From positions 251,191 through 315,190 of the forward strand of contig NZ_VLLL01000007.1 in the NCBI RefSeq assembly GCF_007994225.1: a stretch of DNA of 64,000 nt, in the 5' to 3' direction. The notes beneath the pieces were generated by a model that was not told the DNA's origin, did no database searches, and worked only from the letters and a program-made list of their open reading frames with translations. This DNA comes from Stackebrandtia albiflava (lineage in GTDB: Bacteria; Actinomycetota; Actinomycetes; Mycobacteriales; Micromonosporaceae). Positions 17,389-25,254 of this stretch are shown in pieces. Made by a program: the position numbers and the translations under genes. The first letter of the stretch is position 1; each line of letters opens with the position of its first letter.

Positions 17389-17883
17389 TCAGGCTCCCGG
17401 CGCGACAGGCGGCCCCACCACCCGGGTCACCGTGATCACCGGCCGCGGCCCGCCGTCGAACAGTCCCGAAACACGGTCGGCGAGATCGCCCATGCCCGCC
17501 AACCGGATCGTCCCCACATCCGGATGCCGCACCAGGACCTCGGTCACCGCCTCACCCACCCGGACCTCGATCCCGGTGATCTCCCGGACCGGCAGCAGCG
17601 GCGGCAACGGCGTCACGGTTTCGGCCCCCCGACCGGCGCGCCGCCATCGGGCCTTGAGCCGTCTCCTCAGCCTCGGATGCCAGGCGACGAGCAGAAAACC
17701 GACGAGCCACGCCACCGTGATCAACAAGGCCCACCAATCCAGCAGGAAGTACAGCAACGAGGTGGTGAGGTCGGGCGCGCCCGGCCGGACCGGGCGGCGG
17801 ACGCGGAGGTGGAGACCGTCGCAGTCCAGTACCACGGGCGTGCGCCCGGGTAGCAGGGTCAGGTTCCGCACCGCCGGATACAT
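17389..17883 (-). CDS. membrane protein of unknown function
   Basis: The 164-residue product has a hydrophobic centre with one or two helices (LLYFLLDWWALLITVAWLVGFLLV, split by no polar residue), a basic stretch RLRRRLKARWRR and a C-terminal soluble domain ending RPVITVTRVVGPPVAPGA in two parts. I do not recognise the family. A degraded second copy of the last codons is found at 17970-18033. Confidence 0.55.
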   Translation of the reverse strand: MYPAVRNLTLLPGRTPVVLDCDGLHLRVRRPVRPGAPDLTTSLLYFLLDWWALLITVAWLVGFLLVAWHPRLRRRLKARWRRAGRGAETVTPLPPLLPVREITGIEVRVGEAVTEVLVRHPDVGTIRLAGMGDLADRVSGLFDGGPRPVITVTRVVGPPVAPGA

Positions 17884-17910
17884 TCCGTGAACCTATCCGT
17901 CCACGATGTC

Positions 17911-17963
17911 CTACCGGCTCCCCCGAACCGGCACACCTCACTCACACCCGACGCCGTCCTTGT
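17911..17963 (-). pseudogene. remnant of an Excalibur gene 3' end
   Basis: This stretch matches the 3' end and flank of the intact Excalibur gene (18672-18725). Over 17923-17963 only one base differs in 41. It encodes HKDGVGCE and a stop, echoing DKDGVACE of the intact gene, but nothing upstream is coding. It abuts another remnant at 17970. Confidence 0.7.
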
Positions 17964-17969
17964 GGTGCC

Positions 17970-18033
17970 TCAGGCTCCCGGCGCGGCGGGCGGGCTCACC
18001 GCCCGGGTCACCGTGATCACCGGCCGCACCGTC
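17970..18033 (-). pseudogene. remnant of the 17389-17883 gene 3' end
   Basis: About 64 bp repeat the last codons of the membrane-protein gene at 17389: RPVITVTRAVSPPAAPGA and a stop, against RPVITVTRVVGPPVAPGA in the intact copy. No start or upstream frame remains. It sits between the Excalibur remnant and the 3' end of the intact Excalibur gene 18042-18530. Confidence 0.72.
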
Positions 18034-18041
18034 GGATGGCG

Positions 18042-18530
18042 TCATTCCTCGTCGCTCGACTCGGCATCCGGCTCGGGCTCACTCGACTCGGTACCGGGCT
18101 CGCTCGACTCCTCGTCGGGCTCGGGCGACTCCTCGTCGGGCTCACAGGCCACACCGTCGTCGTCGCGGTCCAGCTCCTTCCGGAAACCGGGATCCTCGGG
18201 GAACAACGGCGCCGCGTCGTCCTCGCGAACCTCGGCGCAGTTCTCGTAGTAGACGTCGCCGTCCTCGGTCGGACCGGTCTCCTCGGACTCCGGGTCGTCG
18301 GGTGACTCCGATTCCGGGGACGGCGGCCGGCGCTCGTCCGGTTGGTCCTCGGACGGAGGGGCGCTCAACGACGACTCGTCGGGGCCGGGCGCCGGGTCGG
18401 TGGGCGCCGCCGAGGTCTCCACCGGATATGGAGTCTGACCGTCCCCACCCGCGCAGCCGCCGAGGCCGCTCATGACGAGGGCGGCGACGACGACGCCGAT
18501 TCCGTGCCGGTTCCTGGCGCGTACCGCCAT
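18042..18530 (-). CDS. Excalibur-domain lipoprotein
   Basis: The 162-residue protein has a lipobox L-G-G-C near residue 26, a Pro/Ser/Glu-rich linker and an Excalibur domain (about 94-129: YYENCAEVRE, then DRDDDGVACE). The DxDxDGxxCE loop is the calcium-binding signature of this extracellular module, and the two cysteines should pair. A highly acidic tail of repeated PEPDEESSE follows and is unusual for the family. Likely surface exposed; role unknown. Confidence 0.85.
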   Translation of the reverse strand: MAVRARNRHGIGVVVAALVMSGLGGCAGGDGQTPYPVETSAAPTDPAPGPDESSLSAPPSEDQPDERRPPSPESESPDDPESEETGPTEDGDVYYENCAEVREDDAAPLFPEDPGFRKELDRDDDGVACEPDEESPEPDEESSEPGTESSEPEPDAESSDEE

Positions 18531-18699
18531 GTCCTCTCACCTACCGATCGCCTCGCCGAACGGCCGGACGGTCCGTCCGCGTGTGTGGGGCCGAGTCGGG
18601 TCCATGGTCGTCCGGTGCATCGGCAGGGGCACGGAATTCGCCCATATCGGGGACCGGCGCCGACTCCAGTGCTACCCGTCCCCACCGAACCGGCACACC

Positions 18700-19161
18700 T
18701 CACTCACACGCGACGCCGTCCTTGTCTCGGTCGAGTCCCGGCCGGTAACCCGGATCCCCCGCGTACAACGGTGCCGCACCGGCGGCGCGCACCGCCGCGC
18801 AGTTCTCGTAGTACGGGGCGTCCCCGTCGTCGGGCTCTTCGCTCGGCTCTGGATCGGGTTCCCGGTGGTCGCTCGGTTCCGGCTCCGGCTCCGGATCGGG
18901 GTCCGGATCCCGGTCGTCGTCGGCCGGGCCGGATTCCGCGGGGTCGTCACGCGGTGGCGACGACTCGGATGCCTCCGTGGAGGACGTGTCCGATGTCCGG
19001 GGCGGCCTCCCGGTCTGGTCCGGCGACGGCGTCACCGAGGCGTCGACAGGCCCGACGCCTCCCTCCGGTGTGCACGCGTTCACGACGCCGCCCAGGCAGC
19101 ACAACGCGATTCCGCCCGCCACGATCAGGGTTCCGAAACCGATCCCGGTCTGCTTGTCCAT
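18700..19161 (-). CDS. Excalibur-domain membrane-anchored protein
   Basis: The 153-residue product starts at ATG 19161 behind GGTGAGG. One N-terminal helix (GTLIVAGGIALCCLGGVVNAC) anchors or exports it. An acidic linker with DPDPDPEPEPEPS repeats follows, then a C-terminal Excalibur domain (YYENCAAVRA, DRDKDGVACE). It is a paralogue of the 18042-18530 protein, without the acidic tail after the domain. Confidence 0.83.
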   Translation of the reverse strand: MDKQTGIGFGTLIVAGGIALCCLGGVVNACTPEGGVGPVDASVTPSPDQTGRPPRTSDTSSTEASESSPPRDDPAESGPADDDRDPDPDPEPEPEPSDHREPDPEPSEEPDDGDAPYYENCAAVRAAGAAPLYAGDPGYRPGLDRDKDGVACE

Positions 19162-19558
19162 ATCCTCACCCGCTTCTCGTCGACCTCCGGTACACGCGCC
19201 CACGGCTTCGCCGGACGTGGCGGACGGGCTATTCCGGACCTGCGGCGCGCGATGCCGGCCGATTCGCGGGGAGAAGGGCACCGTTCGACACCGCTCCCCG
19301 ACGATCGGTGTCACCCGGGGTCGGACCGGTTGCCCACCCGGCCGCCCGATCGAGCCACGAACGGCCGGTGAATCCCGAGTGGCGGCGAGACCACACCGGA
19401 GAAACGACCGCTGGAACGGGGCCCGTACGACAACGCGACCGGCGAGCGCCGAGTCGGTCGGATCCGAGGCGAAACGGGCTCGGCGCTGTGATCCCCGCCG
19501 CACTGTACCGAGTAGTAACCTACGATGGCGTAAGTTGGCGAAGCCGGAAGGAGGCACC
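19162..19558. other. non-coding stretch upstream of the hemolysin-III gene
   Basis: About 400 bp without a convincing gene. It should hold the divergent promoters of the Excalibur gene (minus) and the hemolysin-III gene (plus). The one clear signal is the inverted repeat at 19517-19536. Confidence 0.5.
19517..19536. promoter_or_regulatory. candidate TetR-type operator
   Basis: AACCTACG-ATGG-CGTAAGTT is an inverted repeat with one mismatch, 23 bp before the hemolysin-III ATG. Its form resembles operators of TetR-family lipid regulators in actinobacteria; the regulator is not in this window. Confidence 0.4.
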
Positions 19559-20215
19559 ATGTCCCAGGCCATCGAGGAACTCGTCAAACCCCGCCTGCGC
19601 GGCTGGCTGCACACCGCGGTGTTCCCGGCGTCCCTCGTCGCCGGAGTCGTCCTGGTGCTGCTGGCGCCCCACCCGGCCGCCGCGGTGTCCGCGGGCATCT
19701 ACGCCGTCACCTCCGCCCTACTGTTCGGCACATCCGGCTACTACCACCGCCGCACCCACACACCCCGCGCCGACGAAGTACTGCGGCGCATCGACCACGC
19801 CAACATCTACCTGATCATCGCCGGGACGTACACGCCCTTCGCCGTCATCGCCCTCGACGGCGCCTCCCGGCTCGCCGTCCTGCTCATCATCTGGATCGGC
19901 GCCGTCGCCGGCGTCGTGTTCCGCGCGGTGTGGATGTCGGCACCCCGGTGGCTCTACACATCCCTCTACATCGGGCTCGGCTGGGTGGCGGTGTTCTTCA
20001 TACCGCAGTTCGTCGCCGGAGTCGGCGTCGCCGCCGTCATCCTCGTATTCGCCGGCGGCATCCTCTACAGCATCGGCGGCGTCGTATACGGCCTCAAACG
20101 CCCCGACCCGTCACCCCGGTGGTTCGGCTTCCACGAGGTGTTCCACTCCTTCACCATCGCCGCCTGGATCTGCCAGTACGCCGCCGTACTCCTCGTGGTG
20201 CTGAACGCCCGGTAG
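19559..20215 (+). CDS. hemolysin III family membrane protein
   Basis: The 218-residue protein has about seven transmembrane helices and the family blocks SGYYHRRTH, RIDHANIYLIIAGTYTPF and FHEVFHSFTIAA. The conserved histidines and aspartate are those of the PAQR/hemolysin-III fold, thought to bind metal. A GGAGG ribosome-binding site precedes the ATG. Bacterial members are linked to membrane-lipid homeostasis; haemolysis is historical naming. Confidence 0.92.
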   Translation: MSQAIEELVKPRLRGWLHTAVFPASLVAGVVLVLLAPHPAAAVSAGIYAVTSALLFGTSGYYHRRTHTPRADEVLRRIDHANIYLIIAGTYTPFAVIALDGASRLAVLLIIWIGAVAGVVFRAVWMSAPRWLYTSLYIGLGWVAVFFIPQFVAGVGVAAVILVFAGGILYSIGGVVYGLKRPDPSPRWFGFHEVFHSFTIAAWICQYAAVLLVVLNAR

Positions 20216-20247
20216 GAGGCCGCCCCCCAGTCCACTAGGGTTACGCC

Positions 20248-20445
20248 ATGAGTTGGACCTGGCACTTCACCGACGCGAGCGGCGCACCGGTCGACGCCGA
20301 GCACCCTGAGCACACCAACCAGGGCGACGCCGAGTCGTGGCTCGGCGAAGTCTGGCGCGACCTCGCCGCCGCGGGCGCCGTCATGGCCACCCTCAAGGAG
20401 GACGACCGCACCGAATACGAGATGCCCCTCACGTCACCCGAATAA
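20248..20445 (+). CDS. small conserved protein, 65 aa
   Basis: A 65-residue acidic soluble protein (MSWTWHFTDASG, DAESWLGEVWRDLAAAG). Similar short proteins occur widely in actinobacteria from memory, without a known role. TAGGGT at 20236-20241 lies 6 nt before the ATG (leaderless start), and a 14-bp hairpin terminator follows, so it is its own transcription unit. Confidence 0.75.
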   Translation: MSWTWHFTDASGAPVDAEHPEHTNQGDAESWLGEVWRDLAAAGAVMATLKEDDRTEYEMPLTSPE

Positions 20446-20452
20446 CGCGTCC

Positions 20453-20486
20453 GAGTCACCGCGTACTCGCCGGTACGCGGTGACTC
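20453..20486 (+). terminator. hairpin terminator
   Basis: GAGTCACCGCGTAC (20453-20466) pairs perfectly with GTACGCGGTGACTC (20473-20486) around a 6-nt loop, 8 bp past the stop of the 65-residue gene. Confidence 0.8.
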
Positions 20487-20562
20487 CGGCGCCCGGTGGC
20501 CCACCCGACCCGACCACCGCTCACCACGTAGGCGGCGCGACGCCAACCTCTAGGCTTCAGCC

Positions 20563-22767
20563 GTGACCTCGCAGCGATCACTGGACCTCGCCGTAGCCCT
20601 ACGCCCCGCCGCCCTCGACGCGCGGCGCGGCATCGTCAGGCTCCACCCCGAGGTGCTCACCGCCCTCGGCCTGCAACCCGGCGACCCCGTACGGCTACAC
20701 GGGCAACGCACCACCACGTGCATCGCGCTGGCCGCCGAAGCCCACGCCGGTCGCGGCGCCGTCCACGCCGACGACCTCACCCTCGGCAACCTCGCCCTCC
20801 GCGACGGCGACCCCGTCACCGTGCAACCCGCACGACTGCGCGCCGCCCGCCGCGTCACCGTCGCCGGCCCCGTCGAGGTCAGCGCCGCCGTCACCGCCGA
20901 GACACTGCGGCTCGCGCTGCTCAGCAAGGTCGTCACCGAAGGCGACGACGTGTCACTCCTGCCGCTCGACATCGGCGGCGCCGAACGCGACACCGTCGCC
21001 GCCGCCCGCCGCAGCCTCTCCAACACGGTCGGCATGGGCTGGACCACCGTCCTACTGTCCATCGTCGACAGCGAGCCCGCCGGACCCGTCATGATCACCT
21101 CCGACACCCGGGTCGGCTGGCGACGCGGCGGCACCACCGCCGCCCCCGCGCAACGCCCCGACCTGCGCCTCGTGCCCACCGTCAGCGACGACCACGGCGA
21201 CCAGGACGACACCGTCCTCCCCGTCTCCGACCTCGCCGGACTGCGCGAGCCCGCCGAGAACCTCCGCGAACTGCTCGACCTCGGCTTCCACCACCGAGAG
21301 ATCCTCGACAGCGTCGGCACCGACATGAGCCTCGGCATCCTGGTCACCGGCCCCACCGGCAGCGGCAAGACCACCATGGCGCGATCCGTGGCGGCCGACG
21401 TCGGCGCACGACTGGAACACCTGTGGGCGCCCGAACTCGCCGCCCTCACCGCCAACGACGCCGCCGACCGGCTGCGCGACGCGGCATCCCGGCTCCACCA
21501 CCCCGCCGTACTGCTGGTCACCGGAGTCGAGGCGCTGGCACCCCGCGACACCAACACACCACTGTCGACGGTCTTCCGGCGCACCGTACGGGAACTCCTC
21601 GCCGCCGGCCACGCCGTCGTATGCACCACCGGCAACCCGGAAGAGGTGTCACCACTCCTGCGGCAACCGGGTCTGCTCGAACACGAGATCACCGTCCCCA
21701 TGCCCGACACCGCCGAACGGATCGAACTGCTCACCGCCTTCACCCGCGGCATGCGACTGGCCGACACCGTACGACTCGACGACATCGCCGCCCGGGCACC
21801 CGGATACGTCGCCGCCGACCTGCTCACCCTCGTCCGGGAAGCCGGAGTACGGGCCGCCATGCGCGCCAAGGACGGCGGCGACCGCACCCTGCAGGCCGAG
21901 GACTTCACCACCGCGCTGGCGACCGTACGACCCAGCAGCATGGCCGACTCCACACTGGAACTCGCCCGCATCACCCTCGACGACGTCGGCGACATGGCGG
22001 AGGTCAAACAGGTCCTCACCGAATCCGTGCTCTGGCCACTGGCCTACCCCGACTCGTTCACCCGGCTCGGCATCGAGGCGCCACGCGGCGTCCTGCTTTA
22101 CGGGCCGCCCGGCTGCGGAAAGACGTTCCTGGTCAAGGCGATCGCCGGCAGCGGCAAGTCCAATGTGCTCTCGGTGAAGGGCGCCGAACTACTCAGCAAA
22201 TGGGTCGGCGAATCCGAATCCGGTGTCCGCGACCTGTTCCGGCGCGCCCGGCAGGCCGCACCCACCCTCGTCTTCTTCGACGAACTCGACGCCCTCGCGC
22301 CGGTACGCGGACAGGACAGCAGCGGCGGCACCTCCGACCGGGTCGTGGCCGCGCTCCTCACCGAACTCGACGGCATCGAGTCACTGCGCAACGTCGTGGT
22401 CGTCGGCGCCACCAACCGACCCGACATGATCGACCCGGCGCTGTTGCGGCCCGGGCGGCTCGAACGCCTCGTCTACGTACCGCCACCCGACGCCACCGCC
22501 CGGGCCGCAATCCTGCGCGCCGCGAGCCGGACCGTGCCGCTCGGCGACGACGTCGACCTCGCCGCCCTGGCCGAGGAACTCGACGGATTCTCCGCCGCGG
22601 ACTGCACCGCGCTCATCCGGGAGGCCGCGTTGACCGCAATGCGCGAATCCATCGACGCCGCCGTGGTCACCGCGCGCCACATCGACACCGCCCGCGGCGC
22701 CGTCGGTGGTTCGCTCGACCCGGCGCAGCTCGCCTGGCTGGAGCGGTTCGCCGCCAACCGTCCATAG
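20563..22767 (+). CDS. Cdc48/p97-like AAA ATPase with degenerate D1 Walker B
   Basis: The 734-residue protein has a Cdc48-type N-domain (about 1-170) and two AAA modules. D1 has Walker A GPTGSGKT (about 262). Its Walker B position reads LLVTGVEAL where the acidic DE pair is expected. D2 has GPPGCGKT (about 512), Walker B FFDELDAL and the RPGR second-region motif. Only D2 therefore looks fully competent for hydrolysis. Actinobacterial Cdc48 homologues are predicted unfoldases feeding proteolysis. GTG 20563 lies 6 nt after a TAGGCT -10 (20551-20556), implying leaderless translation. Confidence 0.88.
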   Translation: MTSQRSLDLAVALRPAALDARRGIVRLHPEVLTALGLQPGDPVRLHGQRTTTCIALAAEAHAGRGAVHADDLTLGNLALRDGDPVTVQPARLRAARRVTVAGPVEVSAAVTAETLRLALLSKVVTEGDDVSLLPLDIGGAERDTVAAARRSLSNTVGMGWTTVLLSIVDSEPAGPVMITSDTRVGWRRGGTTAAPAQRPDLRLVPTVSDDHGDQDDTVLPVSDLAGLREPAENLRELLDLGFHHREILDSVGTDMSLGILVTGPTGSGKTTMARSVAADVGARLEHLWAPELAALTANDAADRLRDAASRLHHPAVLLVTGVEALAPRDTNTPLSTVFRRTVRELLAAGHAVVCTTGNPEEVSPLLRQPGLLEHEITVPMPDTAERIELLTAFTRGMRLADTVRLDDIAARAPGYVAADLLTLVREAGVRAAMRAKDGGDRTLQAEDFTTALATVRPSSMADSTLELARITLDDVGDMAEVKQVLTESVLWPLAYPDSFTRLGIEAPRGVLLYGPPGCGKTFLVKAIAGSGKSNVLSVKGAELLSKWVGESESGVRDLFRRARQAAPTLVFFDELDALAPVRGQDSSGGTSDRVVAALLTELDGIESLRNVVVVGATNRPDMIDPALLRPGRLERLVYVPPPDATARAAILRAASRTVPLGDDVDLAALAEELDGFSAADCTALIREAALTAMRESIDAAVVTARHIDTARGAVGGSLDPAQLAWLERFAANRP

Positions 22768-22875
22768 TGCCGCAACTTTTTCCGATAACTTTCTGTGACA
22801 CGGAACCGGCCGTTCCGCATGTTGATCATGAAACGGCGGTGACACAGCGTGAGATTTAACCGCCACCTCACACCG

Positions 22876-22944
22876 TCAGTAACCGGCCGGGTTGCGTCTG
22901 TCGTGTGTGCTCAGTATGGTTACTGATACACGGGGGCCGGTTAC
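22876..22944. promoter_or_regulatory. nested inverted repeats upstream of the ESX-type cluster
   Basis: TCAGTAACC (22876-22884) is mirrored by GGTTACTGA (22918-22926), and GTAACCGGCC (22879-22888) by GGCCGGTTAC (22935-22944). The left arm can thus pair with either right arm. The region lies 39 bp before the first WXG-like gene. It could be two operator half-sites or a switching RNA structure. Confidence 0.45.
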
Positions 22945-22982
22945 AGAACGGCCCCGGTCGCACTGGAGGACAACGGGAGCCC

Positions 22983-23450
22983 ATGGGCGAGAACACTTAT
23001 TGGGGGACCGGGCAGGCGCCCGGCACGGCACACCATCGGCCCCCAGAGCCCGACATCGACTATCAGCCGGTCGAGATCGACGTCGACTCCGTCGGCGGCT
23101 TCGGCACGCAACTACTCGCCACGGCGACGAACCTGGGCACGGCCACACCGGGGATCGTGGAACTGCTGAAGGATCCGGACGGTAAGTACGATTCGGGTAT
23201 GCCACTCGGCAACGACCCCCGGCAGACGACCCTGCATGCGCTCGGTGTCTCTCACACCGAGCAGATGGCAGCGATGACGGATCTGATAGAAAATGTACAA
23301 AGGGGTATTGAGAACCTCGGCCTGATCACCAATGCGATCGTCACGCAGTTCGGTGACCGGGACGTCCTCAACGGCGCCGACGTCACCGCCATCGACGCCG
23401 CCATCTACGGCCCTCCGTCGACCGATCCGAGCACCGGATCGGAGGTGTAG
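22983..23450 (+). CDS. WXG/EspC-like type VII secretion-associated protein
   Basis: The 155-residue acidic protein is largely helical, with a segment (about 30-140) that recalls EspC/WXG100-family ESX substrates. No W-x-G is present. A GGGAG site precedes the ATG, and the stop is 2 bp before the next start, so the two are co-transcribed. The assignment leans on the partner gene and the mycosin downstream. Confidence 0.5.
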   Translation: MGENTYWGTGQAPGTAHHRPPEPDIDYQPVEIDVDSVGGFGTQLLATATNLGTATPGIVELLKDPDGKYDSGMPLGNDPRQTTLHALGVSHTEQMAAMTDLIENVQRGIENLGLITNAIVTQFGDRDVLNGADVTAIDAAIYGPPSTDPSTGSEV

Positions 23451-23452
23451 TC

Positions 23453-25189
23453 ATGGGCGAATACGACGGCTACACCATCGACGAGATCATGGACATGATC
23501 AAGAACGACTCCATCCCCGACATGGAGAACCAAGCCCAGGGCTGGGCGAACGCGGCGGCGGTGTTCCAGACCGAGTACGACGCCATCGACGCCAACTACC
23601 AGACGATCAAGGGGATGTGGACCTCCGAGTCGTCACAGCCCTACCGCAGCACCATCGAGCGGACCCTCATGGTCATCCGGGAGGCGAAGGTCCACGCCGA
23701 ACGCAAGGCGGCCGCGTGGGCGAATGTCGCGGGGAACACGCAGCGTGCCTATGACGCGGTGAAGACCAAGTACGACGAATGGCAGGAAGCGAAGCAGTTC
23801 GGCCAGGCGATGGTGGTCTCCCCGGCCGGCTTCGCCGAGACACTGGCCAACGAGCTGTTGATCGGCGCGCCCACCGAGTTCGACGAGAACGCCGCCCGGC
23901 AACCCTTCGACCGCGCGGTCCGAGAGATCATGAACTCGGCGGCGCTCTACGCCGAGGAACAGTCCCGGGACATCACCCGGCCGGTACCGGAGTACAAGCC
24001 GGTGGAGCCACCACCAAGCTGGGACGATCCCGGCTACGAGGGTCCGACCCCACTCGACTACGGCAGCTTCGCCTCGCAGGCTCCCGCGCTGGTCGCGACC
24101 GGCCCCAGCCTGCAGGGCGGTGGCCCAGCACCGGTGACGCCGGGCCTTCCGATCCATACCGGCCCGACGACACCGGTGGCGCAGACGCCGTTCGCGCCGA
24201 CCGGACCTCCGGGTCTGCCGCCCGGCGGAATGCCGCCACTGGCGAAGTCGCCGACACCGCCGGCCTTGAAGCCCCCTTCCCCGACGAGCGGCCCGAACTC
24301 GGTGAAGCCGAACGGCCCGCACGCGCCCCGCACCCCGGGGCTGCCGCAGCAGCGGACTCCGGTGTCGCCGCGCACTGGTACCCCTCCACCTCGGACGGGA
24401 CCCACCGGGCGGACGTCTCCGAACGCCACACCCCGCACCGGCGCCACCGGCCGGAATGGTCCGGTCAAGTCCCAGATGGCCCCGGTCGACCGGCGCAACT
24501 CGGTCAGGTCCGCGAACCAGGTGATCGGGCAACGCCCCACCGGGAAGCAGTCGGCGCCCCAGGCGAAACCGACCGGTACACCTACCCGGCGGGTACAGCC
24601 GCCGGTCATCGGGACACGCGGCGGTAAGTCCGGCCGGAACGAGGATCCGGCCAAGACGCGGCGCACCCGCGCCGATCGGACCGGCCAGGGCTACACCCGT
24701 TCGGTGTTGGGAAGCAAGGCGAGGCGGAACGAGAAGGACGGCGAGGAGAAGTTCAGCCGCACACCGGTGGTGCCGCCGCCGATCGAGACGGTCGGACTGG
24801 TGATCGGGGCGCGGTCACTGGCCGCCGCCGAGAGCGACCGGGAACGCCGACTCGAACAGCGCCGCGCCCGTCGTAAGAAGCTCAGGATGGGTGGTGACGA
24901 GGTCAACCGGGCGGTGATCGGCAACGGCATCAGCCACCGGGCACAACTGCCCGACGCCGAGCCCACCAAGCTCGCCCCGGTGAAGGCCGAGGACGCCTAC
25001 TGGCAGACCGAGACCCAGGTGGTCTCCGGTGTGCTGGGCGCCCGGCGGCCACGCCCCGAGGTCGTCCACGATCCGGGGCCCGGCACGGTGACCGGCAGCC
25101 CTGGCGTGGAGGAGCCGACCGAGACACCGCACACGGCGGGACCGGTCGCCTTCAAGAACCGGACCAGCGCACCCGATCACGGCTGGTGA
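23453..25189 (+). CDS. WXG100-like protein with long Pro-rich C-terminus
   Basis: The 578-residue protein has an N-terminal helical hairpin domain (about 1-150). Its turn reads KGMWTSESSQPY, a variant of the WXG turn of type VII substrates and PPE-like proteins. Residues 180-400 are Pro/Gly/Thr-rich and disordered. The basic C-terminal part repeats short VIG-R motifs (VIGQRPTG, VIGTRGG, LVIGARS, VIGNGIS, VLGARRP), possibly binding sites for a partner. It starts behind GGAGGTG and is coupled to the preceding gene. Likely a secreted or envelope ESX component. Confidence 0.6.
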   Translation: MGEYDGYTIDEIMDMIKNDSIPDMENQAQGWANAAAVFQTEYDAIDANYQTIKGMWTSESSQPYRSTIERTLMVIREAKVHAERKAAAWANVAGNTQRAYDAVKTKYDEWQEAKQFGQAMVVSPAGFAETLANELLIGAPTEFDENAARQPFDRAVREIMNSAALYAEEQSRDITRPVPEYKPVEPPPSWDDPGYEGPTPLDYGSFASQAPALVATGPSLQGGGPAPVTPGLPIHTGPTTPVAQTPFAPTGPPGLPPGGMPPLAKSPTPPALKPPSPTSGPNSVKPNGPHAPRTPGLPQQRTPVSPRTGTPPPRTGPTGRTSPNATPRTGATGRNGPVKSQMAPVDRRNSVRSANQVIGQRPTGKQSAPQAKPTGTPTRRVQPPVIGTRGGKSGRNEDPAKTRRTRADRTGQGYTRSVLGSKARRNEKDGEEKFSRTPVVPPPIETVGLVIGARSLAAAESDRERRLEQRRARRKKLRMGGDEVNRAVIGNGISHRAQLPDAEPTKLAPVKAEDAYWQTETQVVSGVLGARRPRPEVVHDPGPGTVTGSPGVEEPTETPHTAGPVAFKNRTSAPDHGW

Positions 25190-25254
25190 CCCGCTGCCGC
25201 CGGTGGCCGGGCTAGCCTGGCCACCGGCGAATCCCTCAGACGGTTGGAGTAGGA

